Positions 35,966 to 46,381 of a stretch of 64,000 bases of DNA are shown here, in pieces (the first letter of the stretch is position 1; the number at the start of each line of letters is the position of its first letter). The notes beneath the pieces were generated by a model. The model was not told the DNA's origin. It searched no databases and was given only the letters and a program-made list of their open reading frames with translations. Made by a program: the position numbers and the translations under genes. This stretch comes from Vibrio navarrensis (GTDB lineage: Bacteria; Pseudomonadota; Gammaproteobacteria; Enterobacterales; Vibrionaceae): the NCBI RefSeq assembly GCF_015767675.1, contig NZ_CP065217.1, positions 2,852,001 to 2,916,000 on the forward strand. Reading direction: 5' to 3'.

Positions 35966-38457
35966 GAGTTTAACTGTCTTTTGGTTTTCGTCGTGGCGAT
36001 ATGGTTGGCAGGGTCATCCGGCCATACGTGTTTGGGATACCGCCCTTTCATCTCTTTTTGCACTTCTTTGTAGGCACCAGCCCAAAAGCCAGCCAAATCT
36101 TGCGTCACCTGCAAAGGACGACGCGCTGGAGAGAGTAGCTCAAGGGTTAATTTTATCCGCCCTTGCGCTACGGTTGGCGAAGTGCTCTCGCCAAACATCT
36201 CTTGCATGCGCACTGAGAGTACCGGGCAAGCGCCTTCTTGGTAGCGGATCGTCTGACGCGTACCAGTGGGTAATAAATATTCCTGCGGCAACCAGGTGTC
36301 CAACTGCTGGTTGAGCGGCCAGCCCAAACGCGCGTTGAGCGCCTCACAGAGCGCAATTTTGCCCAGATCTTTCACTGACGTGAGATGATTCATGTAGGGC
36401 GCCAGCCAGCTTGGCAAATCATTCAGCAGACTGGCGTCATCCATGGCAGGCCACGTTTGCTCAGGTAGCCATTCAATGGCGCAGCGAATGCGTTGCAACA
36501 AGGTTTGGGCTTTGGGCGTCCAGTCTAAACTATCCAGCCCTTTGCGGCGTACATAGCTGAGTAAAGCCTGTGTCATTTTTTCCCTGCCCGGCTGGGGCAG
36601 TACCTCACGCGCCACAATCAGCTCGCCGATGCGCGTCTGCTTTTCCGCCACTAAGCGCCCTTTGTTTTCATCCCAATCGACCTGCTCAGAGGCTTGCAAC
36701 AGCGCTGGGTGGTACTGTTCAAGCAGCGGTAAGCAGAGTGGCGCCGCCTGTTGGATCTGGCTGGCATTGCCACCACTGCGCAGCAGCTCAGCCGCGACCA
36801 GATAGTCGCTGTCACCCAACGGATCGTCTTCTCGCAGTTCGCCGCCGTGGCCATTTGCCAGTACGTAGCGCCCATTTTGCTTATGTCGTCGCTGCGCGAC
36901 TCGATCTGGATAGGCAAAACTCATCGCAACCGCCAGCAAAGGTTCTTCGACCTCACTCAGCGCAAAAGTGGCGGATAACTTACTGGCGAGAGTCGCAGCG
37001 CGTTTGCTCAACTGATTTTTTTTCGCATGTTTTCCACTTTGCCAGCGATGCAAACTGTGACCAAGATGAGTACCGTTTTTCTCCGGCTCTTCCAAAAGCG
37101 CAGCGGCGGCAATCGCACTTTGCAGCAGTGCGTGGCTTTGCTTTGCACAAGCAATCAGCATAGCGGCTAAACGCGGCGCTAACCCGAGTTTCTGTGCCAA
37201 AGCACCTTGCGCAGTCAGTTGATGGCCTTTCACCAATCCGAGCTGCGTCAACAAGTTTTTCGCTTGTGCTACTGATGCTGCAGGCGGAATGTCCAGCAGC
37301 CTCAGCGCCTTCGGCTCACTAACGCCCCACTGCGCCAGTTCCATCATTAAAGCAGAGAGATCCGACTGCATAATTTCCGCCATAGGAACGGCGGGCATTT
37401 GCTGAAACTGGCTTAGCGAATAAAGACGCACGCAGATGCCCTCTTCGATTCGTCCAGCGCGGCCTGCACGTTGAATGGCCGAGGATTGCGCGATGCGCAC
37501 TTGCTCAAGACGCGTCAACCCGGTTTTGACATCAAATCGGGCCACGCGCTCAAGGCCACTGTCGACCACCAAGCGGATCCCTTCAATCGTGAGCGAGGTT
37601 TCAGCGATATTGGTCGCCAGCACCACCTTGCGCTCGCCGGGTTTTGGCGCTTGTATCGCCTTTTGCTGCTCCTCAAATGGCAACTGACCATATAAAGGGC
37701 AGATTCGCACCGGTTCGCTCAGGTGAGCAAGGCGCTCTGCCACTTGCTTAATGGCACTGACTCCGGGCAAAAACGCCAGTACAGAACCAGATTGCTGGGC
37801 GAGTAGCTGCTCGATGGTTTTGCTCATCGCTAGAGGTAAATAATCATTGGCTCCCAGCGGCTGATAGCGAATCTCAACCTCAAAAGCGCGCCCTTGCGAT
37901 TGAATGAAGGGGGCATCAGGCAGTAAATTTTGCAGCGCATCGTGATCGAGCGTGGCCGACATCACCACCAGCTTGAGATCGTCGCGCAGCGCCTCTTGCA
38001 CTTCCAAGGCGAGCGCCAATGCCGTATCGGCGTGGATGCTGCGCTCATGGAATTCGTCAAAGATCAGCATATCCACGCCCGAGAGTTCAGGGTCGGATTG
38101 AATCATCCGCGTCATCACCCCTTCCGTCACTATCTCCAGTTGCGTGGCCGCGCTGACTTTACTCTCGCCACGTACCCGATAGCCAACTCGCTGCCCGACC
38201 GCTTCACCCAGTTGCTTGGCCAGATAACTGGCAATATTGCGCGCCGCCAAACGGCGAGGTTCAAGCATAATGATCTTGCCGATCACGGCCCGGTTTAGCA
38301 GCAGTTGCAACGGGAAATAGGTGGATTTACCTGCACCGGGGGCTGCTTTGAGGATGAGCTGACTGTGTTGAGCAACCGCCGCGAGCAGTTCTGGCATCAC
38401 GGCTTGGATGGGCAATTGTGACAATGGAGGATCCTTATGCTTAAATGGCGGCCACAT
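35962..38457 (-). CDS. hrpB: ATP-dependent RNA helicase HrpB
   Basis: DEAH-box helicase of 831 aa: Walker A AAPGAGKST near residue 41, DEFHERS, the SAT motif (VVMSATLDH), and motif VI QRAGRAGR near residue 330, followed by HA2 and HrpB C-terminal domains. The ATG at 38457 has no ribosome site. Alignment from memory with E. coli HrpB favours the TTG at 38424, preceded by AAGGAT, giving a protein that opens LSQLPIQAVMPELL and is 11 residues shorter. It is divergent from sfsA. Confidence 0.94.
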   Translation of the reverse strand: MWPPFKHKDPPLSQLPIQAVMPELLAAVAQHSQLILKAAPGAGKSTYFPLQLLLNRAVIGKIIMLEPRRLAARNIASYLAKQLGEAVGQRVGYRVRGESKVSAATQLEIVTEGVMTRMIQSDPELSGVDMLIFDEFHERSIHADTALALALEVQEALRDDLKLVVMSATLDHDALQNLLPDAPFIQSQGRAFEVEIRYQPLGANDYLPLAMSKTIEQLLAQQSGSVLAFLPGVSAIKQVAERLAHLSEPVRICPLYGQLPFEEQQKAIQAPKPGERKVVLATNIAETSLTIEGIRLVVDSGLERVARFDVKTGLTRLEQVRIAQSSAIQRAGRAGRIEEGICVRLYSLSQFQQMPAVPMAEIMQSDLSALMMELAQWGVSEPKALRLLDIPPAASVAQAKNLLTQLGLVKGHQLTAQGALAQKLGLAPRLAAMLIACAKQSHALLQSAIAAAALLEEPEKNGTHLGHSLHRWQSGKHAKKNQLSKRAATLASKLSATFALSEVEEPLLAVAMSFAYPDRVAQRRHKQNGRYVLANGHGGELREDDPLGDSDYLVAAELLRSGGNASQIQQAAPLCLPLLEQYHPALLQASEQVDWDENKGRLVAEKQTRIGELIVAREVLPQPGREKMTQALLSYVRRKGLDSLDWTPKAQTLLQRIRCAIEWLPEQTWPAMDDASLLNDLPSWLAPYMNHLTSVKDLGKIALCEALNARLGWPLNQQLDTWLPQEYLLPTGTRQTIRYQEGACPVLSVRMQEMFGESTSPTVAQGRIKLTLELLSPARRPLQVTQDLAGFWAGAYKEVQKEMKGRYPKHVWPDDPANHIATTKTKRQLNS

Positions 38458-38490
38458 TGTACATAAAAACCAGCCTGTCTAAATACGCAA

Positions 38491-39207
38491 ATGCAATTCC
38501 AACCCAAGTTACAAGCCGCTACTTTACAAAAGCGCTATAAACGTTTTCTCGCTGATGTGACCTATCAAGACGGCAGCACCGGCACCATTCACTGTGCCAA
38601 CACGGGCGCGATGACGGGCTGTGCGACCGCTGGCGATACCATTTGGTACTCAACCTCAGACAACCCGAAACGCAAATACCCACACAACTGGGAGTTGACT
38701 GAAACCGCACACGGTGAGCGGATTTGCGTCAATACCGCCAGAGCCAATCAACTGGCCGTCGAAGCGATTGAAAACGGCTGGATCGCTGAGCTGCAAAACT
38801 ATGACCGACTGCAAACCGAAGTGAAGTACGGCAGTGAAAACAGTCGAATTGATATCCTGCTCAGCACACGCGACAAAGCAACGTGTTATATAGAGGTCAA
38901 AAGCGTCACGCTGCTCGAACCGAGCGAGCCAGGGCAAGGCTATTTCCCTGACGCAGTGACAACTCGTGGGCAAAAACATCTGCGGGAACTCACAGAAATG
39001 GCACAAAATAGAAACCGAGCCATACTTTTGTTTGCTGTTTTACATTCAGGTATTGAAAAAGTTTCGGCGGCGCTCCATATAGACGCCAAATATTCCCAAT
39101 TACTCAAACAAGCACAAAAAGCCGGAGTTGAAATCCTCTGTTATAAAGCAGAGATCAGCAATACAGAAATCAGACTCAATTCTGCTATCGAGTTTCTCGA
39201 CAGATAG
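38491..39207 (+). CDS. sfsA: Sugar fermentation stimulation protein SfsA
   Basis: A 238-aa nuclease-fold protein. The N-terminal OB-like part ([19 protein letters not shown]) and the catalytic-like [23 protein letters not shown] stretch match SfsA. It opens the conserved sfsA-dksA-gluQ order, with a 130-base gap before dksA. The biological function remains poorly defined; nucleic-acid binding is reported for the family. Confidence 0.93.
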   Translation: MQFQPKLQAATLQKRYKRFLADVTYQDGSTGTIHCANTGAMTGCATAGDTIWYSTSDNPKRKYPHNWELTETAHGERICVNTARANQLAVEAIENGWIAELQNYDRLQTEVKYGSENSRIDILLSTRDKATCYIEVKSVTLLEPSEPGQGYFPDAVTTRGQKHLRELTEMAQNRNRAILLFAVLHSGIEKVSAALHIDAKYSQLLKQAQKAGVEILCYKAEISNTEIRLNSAIEFLDR

Positions 39208-39338
39208 AAAAATGATGTGATGTTCACATTGACATCAAGTTTACGATTGATAGTTTGCCAGCACCGCCTCTTTCTGCTATAGATACCCGCCTAAAATTAG
39301 CTGCTTAGCAGTTGATAGGTATAAGTAGGAGATGCTGT

Positions 39339-39785
39339 ATGCCAGAATCGAAGAAAAAAGCGCTAGGCATCCTAGCCATTGCCGGTGTGGAGCCGTATCA
39401 GGAAAAGCCTGGTGAAGAGTACATGTCACCAGACCAAGTGATTCACTTTAGAAAGATTTTAGAAGCTTGGCGTAACCAGCTCAGGGAAGAAGTCGATCGT
39501 ACTGTGCACCATATGCAGGACGAGGCAGCGAATTTCCCCGATCCAGTCGACCGCGCTTCACAAGAAGAAGAGTTCAGCTTAGAGCTTCGCAACCGTGACC
39601 GTGAACGTCGCTTGATCAAGAAGATTGAGAAAACGTTAGACAAGATCAACGAAGATGACTTCGGTTTCTGTGAATCTTGCGGTGTTGAGATCGGCATTCG
39701 TCGCCTTGAAGCGCGCCCAACTGCCGATTTGTGTATCGACTGTAAAACCCTTGCAGAGATCAAAGAAAAGCAGATGCAGGGTTAA
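39339..39785 (+). CDS. dksA: RNA polymerase-binding transcription factor DksA
   Basis: Stringent-response cofactor of ppGpp, 148 aa. The coiled-coil tip has the two catalytic acidic residues within [17 protein letters not shown], and the zinc finger is [22 protein letters not shown] plus a following C-x2-C pair. I start at the ATG at 39339 behind AGGAGA; an upstream TTG at 39312 would add nine atypical residues. A terminator separates it from gluQ. Confidence 0.96.
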   Translation: MPESKKKALGILAIAGVEPYQEKPGEEYMSPDQVIHFRKILEAWRNQLREEVDRTVHHMQDEAANFPDPVDRASQEEEFSLELRNRDRERRLIKKIEKTLDKINEDDFGFCESCGVEIGIRRLEARPTADLCIDCKTLAEIKEKQMQG

Positions 39786-39805
39786 GTCACCTGATATCCG
39801 ATCGT

Positions 39806-39829
39806 AAAGGGAGCACATGCTCCCTTTTT
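39806..39829 (+). terminator. Terminator between dksA and gluQ
   Basis: GGGAGC / GCTCCC with a four-base loop followed by TTTTTG lies 19 bases before the gluQ start. It would let dksA be expressed above gluQ, as described in E. coli. Confidence 0.8.
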
Positions 39830-39847
39830 GTTTTGAGATCAAGAACT

Positions 39848-40729
39848 ATGAGTTACATCGGTCGTTTCGCTCCCTCTCCTTCCGGTCCGCTCCATTTTGG
39901 CTCGCTGATCGCCGCTCTTGGCAGCTATTTCCAAGCCAAATCGCACCATGGTAAATGGCTGGTACGCATTGAAGATCTCGATCCACCCCGAGAAATGCCC
40001 GGGGCAGCAGATCTTATTTTAAAAACACTGCAAACCTACCATCTTTACTGGGATGGTGAGGTGGTGTACCAAAGTCAGCGTCATGCGCTCTATCAAGCAC
40101 AAATTGCTCACTGGCTCGCTTCAGGTCAAGCATACTACTGCCAGTGTACGCGCAAACAGATCAAAGAAGATGGCGGCTACTATCCAGGCACATGTCGCAA
40201 CTCGGGCCATAGCCAAGGGGCGATTCGGTTGAAAATGACGCACCCTGTGAGCGCTTTTGTCGATTTAAAACACGGTAAAATCTCCATTCCCGCTGCACTG
40301 GTGGATGAAGATTTTATTATCAAACGCCGAGATGGCTTGTTTGCTTACAATCTTGCTGTTGTACTGGACGACATTGACCAAGGCGTGACGGAAGTGGTGC
40401 GCGGCGCAGATCTCATCGAGCCAACCGGCAGACAGATCAGCTTGTACCAAATGCTTGGCCAGCCGCCGGTGCGCTATCTGCACTTACCGCTGGCCACCGA
40501 TCACAGTGGCAATAAGCTCTCCAAACAAAATCACGCCAAGGGGATCGATTTGCAAAACCCAGCGGCCCTGATTCTGGAAGCGATGACGTTCCTCGGCTTC
40601 AAGTGGGATGAACAGCTAGAATACGCCAGCATTGACGAAATTCTTCGCTGGGGAGTAGAAAACTGGCAACTGACACAGCTACCCGACACATTGAAGATCA
40701 CTGCACGATTCTCAAACGGTACTGTGTGA
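39848..40729 (+). CDS. gluQ: Glutamyl-Q tRNA(Asp) synthetase
   Basis: Truncated glutamyl-tRNA synthetase paralogue, 293 aa, that charges glutamate onto the queuosine base of tRNA-Asp. It has the class I HIGH-like motif in GPLHFGSL, a zinc-binding set of Cys/Tyr residues (YCQCTRKQ) and the KMSKS-like KLSKQN near residue 225, but no anticodon-binding domain. The start at the ATG 39848 gives the family opening MSYIGRFAPSPSG. Confidence 0.95.
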   Translation: MSYIGRFAPSPSGPLHFGSLIAALGSYFQAKSHHGKWLVRIEDLDPPREMPGAADLILKTLQTYHLYWDGEVVYQSQRHALYQAQIAHWLASGQAYYCQCTRKQIKEDGGYYPGTCRNSGHSQGAIRLKMTHPVSAFVDLKHGKISIPAALVDEDFIIKRRDGLFAYNLAVVLDDIDQGVTEVVRGADLIEPTGRQISLYQMLGQPPVRYLHLPLATDHSGNKLSKQNHAKGIDLQNPAALILEAMTFLGFKWDEQLEYASIDEILRWGVENWQLTQLPDTLKITARFSNGTV

Positions 40730-40808
40730 GCTATTATAAGCGCCAAAATCAAGCCAAATTGGCGTAAAACCTAACCAATGCAAAGGGGTTAACGGCCTCT
40801 TTTGCCAA

Positions 40809-42176
40809 ATGCACATGAATAAAAACGAAAATACACCTTGCAGTCCCAGCTCTTGCCCGGAACTCGCTTTAAATGTGATTACTCGTCAAGAGCACAATAT
40901 TTCACGCAAGCAGATCAGCGACAATGCGTTGAAAGTGCTATACCGACTTCATGGCGCCGGCTTTGACGCTTATTTAGTGGGTGGAGGCGTGCGAGATCTA
41001 CTACTCGGCCAAATACCGAAAGATTTCGATATTGCGACCAATGCAACGCCAGAGCAACTTAAACATCTGTTTCGCAACTGCCGTTTAATTGGCCGCCGCT
41101 TTCGTCTGGCGCACATTATGTTTGGTCGCGACATTATCGAAGTGGCGACTTTCCGTGGTCACCATCAAGACGCCGATTCGCCAGTCTCGCAGCAATCCAA
41201 ACAAGGCATGCTGCTGCGCGATAACGTGTATGGCACCATTGATGAAGACGCAGAACGCCGTGACTTCACCATCAACGCCATGTATTACAACATCGCCGAC
41301 TATTCGATTCATGACTATGCCGGCGGCGCGGAAGATCTTGAAGACCGCTTGATCCGTCTGATTGGCGATCCGCAAACCCGTTATCGCGAAGATCCGGTCC
41401 GCATGTTGCGCGCGATTCGCTTTGCGGCCAAACTCGATTTTGACATCGAAGAAGACACCGCCGCGCCAATTGAAGAGATGGCGCCTTTGCTACGCGACAT
41501 TCCTGCGGCACGTCTCTATGAAGAGTCACTCAAGTTACTGCAAGCGGGATGCGGGTTGGAAACCTACCACCTACTGCGCGAGTACAACCTATTTCAGCAG
41601 CTTTTCCCAGCCATTGCCGCCCATTTCACCGAAGATTACGTTTCGCCGACTGAGCAGATGCTGGATCTGGTATTAGACTCCACCGACATGCGCATCGACG
41701 AAGGCAAGCGCATCAACCCTGCCTACATGTTCGCCGCTATGCTGTGGTATCCGATGCTGGCGCTCGCAGACAAACTGATGGAAGCGCACAACTTGTGCCA
41801 CTACGACGCCGTCATGGAAGCCAGCAATCTGATTTTGGATGAGCAAGTGCGCTCTATCGCCATCCCGCGTCGCCATACCGCCACCATCCGTGAGATTTGG
41901 CAGTTGCAACTGCGCATGCCACGGCGTAACGGTAAACGCGCTTTCCGTTTGATGGAGCTCAACAAGTTCCGTGCGGGCTTTGATTTCCTCGAAATGCGTG
42001 GTGAGATCGAAGGCGGGGAAACCGAAAAACTGGCCAAATGGTGGGCCACATTCCAAAACGCTGGGCGCGAAATGCGCGTCGCGATGGCCTCCGATCTCGA
42101 TGGCAAACCCGGCTCTAAACCAAGCCGTAAGCGCAAATCCTCTTTCCGCAAGAAAAAGGACAAACCGCAGTTATGA
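40809..42176 (+). CDS. pcnB: Poly(A) polymerase I
   Basis: RNA 3'-adenylating enzyme, 455 aa. The nucleotidyltransferase core has YLVGGGVRDLLLGQ followed by KDFDIATNATPEQL, with the two metal-binding Asp residues, then RRDFTINAMYYN and the C-terminal basic tail (KPSRKRKSSFRKKKDK). It overlaps folK by four bases. Two in-frame ATG codons (MHM) lie at the start; the first is used here. Confidence 0.95.
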   Translation: MHMNKNENTPCSPSSCPELALNVITRQEHNISRKQISDNALKVLYRLHGAGFDAYLVGGGVRDLLLGQIPKDFDIATNATPEQLKHLFRNCRLIGRRFRLAHIMFGRDIIEVATFRGHHQDADSPVSQQSKQGMLLRDNVYGTIDEDAERRDFTINAMYYNIADYSIHDYAGGAEDLEDRLIRLIGDPQTRYREDPVRMLRAIRFAAKLDFDIEEDTAAPIEEMAPLLRDIPAARLYEESLKLLQAGCGLETYHLLREYNLFQQLFPAIAAHFTEDYVSPTEQMLDLVLDSTDMRIDEGKRINPAYMFAAMLWYPMLALADKLMEAHNLCHYDAVMEASNLILDEQVRSIAIPRRHTATIREIWQLQLRMPRRNGKRAFRLMELNKFRAGFDFLEMRGEIEGGETEKLAKWWATFQNAGREMRVAMASDLDGKPGSKPSRKRKSSFRKKKDKPQL

Positions 42177-42658
42177 TCCGTGCATATATCGCGATCGGCA
42201 GTAATCTTGCCGATCCCATTGCCCAAGCCAATCGTGCTATTGCGGCCTTGAAAAGCTTACCAAACAGTGAGCTGGTCGCGGTATCTCAGCTTTACAGCAG
42301 CACACCGATGGGGCCACAAAATCAGCCCGACTACATTAACGCCGTGGCTGAAATCCAAACCGAATTAACGCCTTTGCAACTGCTCGATTGCACCCAAGCG
42401 ATTGAACTGGAACAAGGGCGTGTCCGTAAAGAAGAGCGCTGGGGACCAAGAACCCTAGATCTCGACCTCCTTCTTTACGGCAATGAGGTGATCGACTCCG
42501 AGCGGTTAACCATTCCCCACTATGGAATGAAAGAGCGTGAATTCGTTCTTTACCCACTCGCCGAAATCGCACCAAATTTAACCCTCCCTGACGGGACCAG
42601 GCTCGCTGATCTTCTCACTCAGGTGGAGAGAAACGGCCTCGGTATTTGGCAATCATAG
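42173..42658 (+). CDS. folK: 2-amino-4-hydroxy-6-hydroxymethyldihydropteridine pyrophosphokinase
   Basis: Folate-pathway HPPK, 161 aa. It carries YIAIGSNLADP at the N-terminus and the metal/ATP signature RWGPRTLDLDLLLYG near residue 90. It overlaps pcnB (ATGA) and precedes panB by 23 bases. Confidence 0.96.
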   Translation: MIRAYIAIGSNLADPIAQANRAIAALKSLPNSELVAVSQLYSSTPMGPQNQPDYINAVAEIQTELTPLQLLDCTQAIELEQGRVRKEERWGPRTLDLDLLLYGNEVIDSERLTIPHYGMKEREFVLYPLAEIAPNLTLPDGTRLADLLTQVERNGLGIWQS

Positions 42659-42681
42659 CCAACTCCTAGTAAGGAAAAATC

Positions 42682-43476
42682 ATGAAAAAAATTACCATTA
42701 ATGACCTGATGAAGTGGAAGCAGGAAGGTCGCAAGTTCCCAACTTCCACCGCGTACGATGCGAGTTTTGCTCAGTTGTTCGAAAGCCAAGAGATGCCAGT
42801 ATTACTCGTCGGCGATTCACTTGGCATGGTGTTGCAAGGGCACTCCGATACTCTGCCTGTCACTGTTGACGATATCGCTTATCACACTCGTTGTGTTCGC
42901 GCTGGTAGCCCTAACTGCCTGCTCATGGCCGACATGCCTTTTATGAGCTATGCCACACCCGAACAAGCGTGTGACAACGCCGCCAAACTGATGCGCGCAG
43001 GCGCAAATATGGTAAAAATTGAGGGCGGTGACTGGCTGGTGGACACGGTCAAGATGCTGACCGAACGTGCCATCCCAGTGTGTGCTCACCTTGGCCTGAC
43101 ACCACAATCCGTCAATATTTTTGGTGGTTATAAAGTTCAAGGCCGCGAACAAGATAAAGCCGATCGCATGGTGAAAGATGCGCTTGCGCTACAAGAAGCA
43201 GGCGCGCAAGTCGTGTTGCTTGAGTGTGTTCCGGCTTCGCTGGCGGCGCGAATTACTCAAGTGCTGGATGTTCCGGTGATTGGTATTGGCGCCGGCAATG
43301 TGACCGACGGTCAGATCTTGGTTATGCATGATATGTTTGGTATTTCAGCCAATTACATGCCAAAATTCTCGAAAAATTTCCTAGCGGAAACCGGTGATAT
43401 GCGTAAAGCGGTCGCCTTGTACATGGAACAGGTACAGGCAGGCACGTTCCCAGATGACGCACACACCATTGCATAG
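42682..43476 (+). CDS. panB: 3-methyl-2-oxobutanoate hydroxymethyltransferase
   Basis: First step of pantothenate synthesis, 264 aa. The TIM-barrel signature [12 protein letters not shown], the Mg-binding Asp in MADMPFMSY and the catalytic Glu region in LLECVPA are present. A strong AAGGA site precedes the ATG. It is paired with panC, 12 bases downstream. Confidence 0.96.
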   Translation: MKKITINDLMKWKQEGRKFPTSTAYDASFAQLFESQEMPVLLVGDSLGMVLQGHSDTLPVTVDDIAYHTRCVRAGSPNCLLMADMPFMSYATPEQACDNAAKLMRAGANMVKIEGGDWLVDTVKMLTERAIPVCAHLGLTPQSVNIFGGYKVQGREQDKADRMVKDALALQEAGAQVVLLECVPASLAARITQVLDVPVIGIGAGNVTDGQILVMHDMFGISANYMPKFSKNFLAETGDMRKAVALYMEQVQAGTFPDDAHTIA

Positions 43477-43488
43477 AGGATAGAGTAG

Positions 43489-44400
43489 ATGCAAACCTTT
43501 GCCGACATTGCAGCCCTGCGCGATCAGCTTCGCACCTTCAAGCGCGAAGGGCGAAAAATTGCTTTTGTTCCCACCATGGGCAATCTGCATGAAGGTCACC
43601 TGACCTTAGTGCGTAAGGCTCGAGAGCACGCCGAAATTGTTGTAGTGAGTATTTTTGTCAACCCGATGCAATTTGAGCGTGCGGATGACCTCAACAACTA
43701 CCCAAGAACGCTGGATGAAGACTTGAGTAAACTCAACTCGCAAGGCGTCGATCTGGTCTTTACCCCAACCGCCGAGATGATGTATCCAGAAGGTCTCGAT
43801 AAACAGACCGTGGTCGACGTTCCTGGTCTTTCTAGCATGCTGGAAGGCGCCTCTCGTCCCGGGCATTTCCGTGGTGTCGCTACCATAGTGACCAAACTGT
43901 TTAATATCGTGCAGCCGGATGTCGCTTGCTTTGGTGAGAAAGATTTCCAGCAGTTGGCGATCATTCGCAAAATGACCAGCGATCTGGCGTTAGATATTGA
44001 GATCATCGGCGTGCCGACAGTGCGTGAAATGGATGGTCTGGCGATGAGCTCGCGCAACGGTCTGCTGACGATCGACGAGCGCCAACGCGCACCAGTTCTG
44101 GCTCGCACCATGCGTTGGATCAGCAGCGCGATCCGCGGTGGACGCGACGATTATGCGTCGATCATCGAAGATGCCAACGACCAACTGCGCGCGGCCGATT
44201 TGCAACCGGATGAGATCTTTATCCGTGATGCGCGCACGCTGCAAGCGATCAATGCCGACACCACGCAAGCCGTGATCTTGATGTCTGCTTTCCTTGGCAA
44301 AGCACGCCTGATTGATAACCAAGTGGTTGAGCTCAATAAAGAGAGCAAAGAAGAAGCGGAGCCTACCGCCGCCACTTCAAGCAACGATACCAATAGCTAA
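43489..44400 (+). CDS. panC: Pantothenate synthetase
   Basis: ATP-dependent ligation of pantoate with beta-alanine, 303 aa. The HIGH-like motif is [10 protein letters not shown] and the KMSKS-like loop is AMSSRN near residue 187. The last 20 residues form an acidic Ser/Thr-rich tail ([16 protein letters not shown]) beyond the usual end of the enzyme. It closes the operon before a terminator. Confidence 0.95.
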   Translation: MQTFADIAALRDQLRTFKREGRKIAFVPTMGNLHEGHLTLVRKAREHAEIVVVSIFVNPMQFERADDLNNYPRTLDEDLSKLNSQGVDLVFTPTAEMMYPEGLDKQTVVDVPGLSSMLEGASRPGHFRGVATIVTKLFNIVQPDVACFGEKDFQQLAIIRKMTSDLALDIEIIGVPTVREMDGLAMSSRNGLLTIDERQRAPVLARTMRWISSAIRGGRDDYASIIEDANDQLRAADLQPDEIFIRDARTLQAINADTTQAVILMSAFLGKARLIDNQVVELNKESKEEAEPTAATSSNDTNS

Positions 44401-44446
44401 GCTGGCGATGGTTGACTTGCCTATCGTTGAGGGGCAAAAATGAAAG

Positions 44447-44474
44447 AGGGTTGTCGATGTGACAACCCTTTTTA
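44447..44474. terminator. Terminator between panC and the yadGH-type operon
   Basis: A perfect 9-bp stem AGGGTTGTC / GACAACCCT with a five-base loop precedes TTTTTA on the plus strand; the minus side has a weaker T-rich tail for the convergent ABC exporter genes. Confidence 0.88.
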
Positions 44475-44532
44475 TTGCTTGTTTTCTTTCTTTTTTATTA
44501 CTTATTTTATTGCTTCGCAATGCACGTCAGCG

Positions 44533-45303
44533 TTATGAACGCAGACCAATACCTCGTGTCACTAGGTAATGGGCAACACCGTATAGCAGCAAAACGAAAC
44601 CGCCGAGTACAGTAAACGAAGTGGCGATACCCACATCCGACACCCCTAAAAAGCCATAACGGAAAGCATTAACCATGTAGACGATAGGGTTGATTTGCGA
44701 CACCCCTTGCCAAAACTCCGGCAACAACTGAATCGAATAAAAGACGCCACCGAGATAGGTTAGCGGTGTCAAAACAAAGGTCGGGATAATCGAAATGTCG
44801 TCAAAGGTGCGGGCAAAAACCGCGTTGATCAGCCCGCCGAGGGCAAACACCACCGAAGTTAAAAACACCGTGGCAAAAATGATTCCCCAATGCTGAACTT
44901 GGAGATCGACAAACAGCAACGAAACCGCCGTGACCATCGCCCCCACCAGTAAGCCTCGCGCTACGCCCCCCATCACAAAACCTAAGATGATCACGTAATT
45001 GGGCACAGGAGCAACCAGAAGCTCTTCAATGTTGCGTTGAAACTTGGCACTAAAAAACGAAGAGGCAACATTGGAGTAGGAGTTGGTGATCACTGACATC
45101 ATGATAAGGCCGGGGACAATATACTCCATGTAGCTAAAACCGTTCATCTGGCCGATACGTGAGCCGATCAGGCTGCCAAAAATAATAAAATACAAGCTCA
45201 TGGTGATCGCCGGCGGAACCAAAGTCTGCACCCAAATACGGGTAAAGCGGTTGATCTCTTTGGTCAGCAAGCTACAAAACGCAGTCCAATACAAACGATA
45301 CAT
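44533..45303 (-). CDS. ABC-2 type transporter permease (YadH-like)
   Basis: A 256-aa permease with six membrane helices of the ABC-2 family, ending TRGIGLRS. The conserved NPIVYMVNAFRYGFLG stretch near residue 215 fits YadH/NodJ-type exporters. It follows its ATPase gene by two bases. E. coli has yadG-yadH next to can and hpt, the same neighbourhood. The substrate is unknown. Confidence 0.9.
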   Translation of the reverse strand: MYRLYWTAFCSLLTKEINRFTRIWVQTLVPPAITMSLYFIIFGSLIGSRIGQMNGFSYMEYIVPGLIMMSVITNSYSNVASSFFSAKFQRNIEELLVAPVPNYVIILGFVMGGVARGLLVGAMVTAVSLLFVDLQVQHWGIIFATVFLTSVVFALGGLINAVFARTFDDISIIPTFVLTPLTYLGGVFYSIQLLPEFWQGVSQINPIVYMVNAFRYGFLGVSDVGIATSFTVLGGFVLLLYGVAHYLVTRGIGLRS

Positions 45304-45305
45304 GC

Positions 45306-46229
45306 TTATTTCTCCTTAGCCTGCTCACGAACAATACTCACAAACAGCTCTTCGAGGCGATTGGCTTTGTTGCGCATCGACATCACAATGATCCCCTGCG
45401 CGCTGAGCTGGGCAAAGACCTGATTGAGCGGCTGCGTTTTTTCAATCTCAATTTCCAATGAATCGTTGTCACAGCGAGATGACACCACTCCCGTCAGTTC
45501 AGGGCTCGCCGAGCCCGGCGCCAGATCCAAAATAAAGGTTTCCACATCCAGCTTCGCCAACAAGGATTTCATGCTGGTGTTCTCGATGAGCTCGCCTTTG
45601 TTGATGATGCCGATATTGCGACACAGCATCTCCGCTTCTTCCAGATAGTGGGTGGTGAGAATGATGGTAATGCCTTGCTGTTGATTAATCTCTTGTAAAA
45701 ACTCCCACATGGAGCGGCGCAATTCGATGTCCACCCCTGCGGTTGGTTCATCTAAAATCAGCAGCTTGGGTTCATGCATGAGTGCGCGTGCAATCATCAG
45801 TCGTCGCTTCATCCCGCCAGAAAGATTACGCGCACGTTCTTTGCGTTTTTCCCACAGATCGAGTTTAGATAAGTACTTTTGGGCCCTTTCTTTCGCCAGT
45901 TCACGTGATACGCCATAATAGCCAGCTTGCTGCATCACGATCTGTTCCACCGTTTCAAACTGGTTAAAGTTAAATTCTTGCGGAACCAGCCCTAAGTTCT
46001 GTTTGGCTAACTCTAAATCGCGGTCAATGTCGTAACCAAAGACCTTCACGTGCCCAGATGTTTTATTCACCAAAGAGGAGATCACGCCAATCGTGGTCGA
46101 TTTTCCAGCCCCATTCGGGCCTAACAACGCATAAAAGTCGCCTTTTTTTACATTCAGGCTGATCCCTTTGAGCGCCTCAAAGCCGCCCGCGTAGGTTTTA
46201 CGCAGTTGTTCTATTTCGAGTGCGTACAT
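45306..46229 (-). CDS. ABC transporter ATP-binding protein (YadG-like)
   Basis: A 307-aa ATPase with Walker A GPNGAGKST near residue 38, signature NLSGGMKRRLMIARAL, and Walker B LLILDEPTAGVD. It is partner to the ABC-2 permease two bases downstream, and so likely an exporter. The C-terminal 90 residues form the extension typical of the family. Confidence 0.92.
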   Translation of the reverse strand: MYALEIEQLRKTYAGGFEALKGISLNVKKGDFYALLGPNGAGKSTTIGVISSLVNKTSGHVKVFGYDIDRDLELAKQNLGLVPQEFNFNQFETVEQIVMQQAGYYGVSRELAKERAQKYLSKLDLWEKRKERARNLSGGMKRRLMIARALMHEPKLLILDEPTAGVDIELRRSMWEFLQEINQQQGITIILTTHYLEEAEMLCRNIGIINKGELIENTSMKSLLAKLDVETFILDLAPGSASPELTGVVSSRCDNDSLEIEIEKTQPLNQVFAQLSAQGIIVMSMRNKANRLEELFVSIVREQAKEK

Positions 46230-46318
46230 AAATCCACAGTGCTCTTTTCATCAATAATGCCTATCAAATGACGTTCACTTGCTGCTTTTTCAACCCTGCA
46301 TTAGAAATTAATCATAAA

Positions 46319-46350
46319 CAAAAGCGCGGCTCAAAGGGCCGCGCTTTATC
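46319..46350 (-). terminator. Terminator after the SulP transporter gene
   Basis: A 10-bp stem AAAGCGCGGC / GCCGCGCTTT with a seven-base loop ends in TTTTGTTTA on the minus strand, about 30 bases after the transporter stop. Confidence 0.78.
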
Positions 46351-46381
46351 ATAACGCTGACTGAAGCCAAAACGGCCAAAG

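Noticed and set aside
36570..37163. A 197-codon plus-strand frame within hrpB
   Set aside because: hrpB is intact with all helicase motifs on the other strand, and this frame has no recognisable domain, so it is a shadow.
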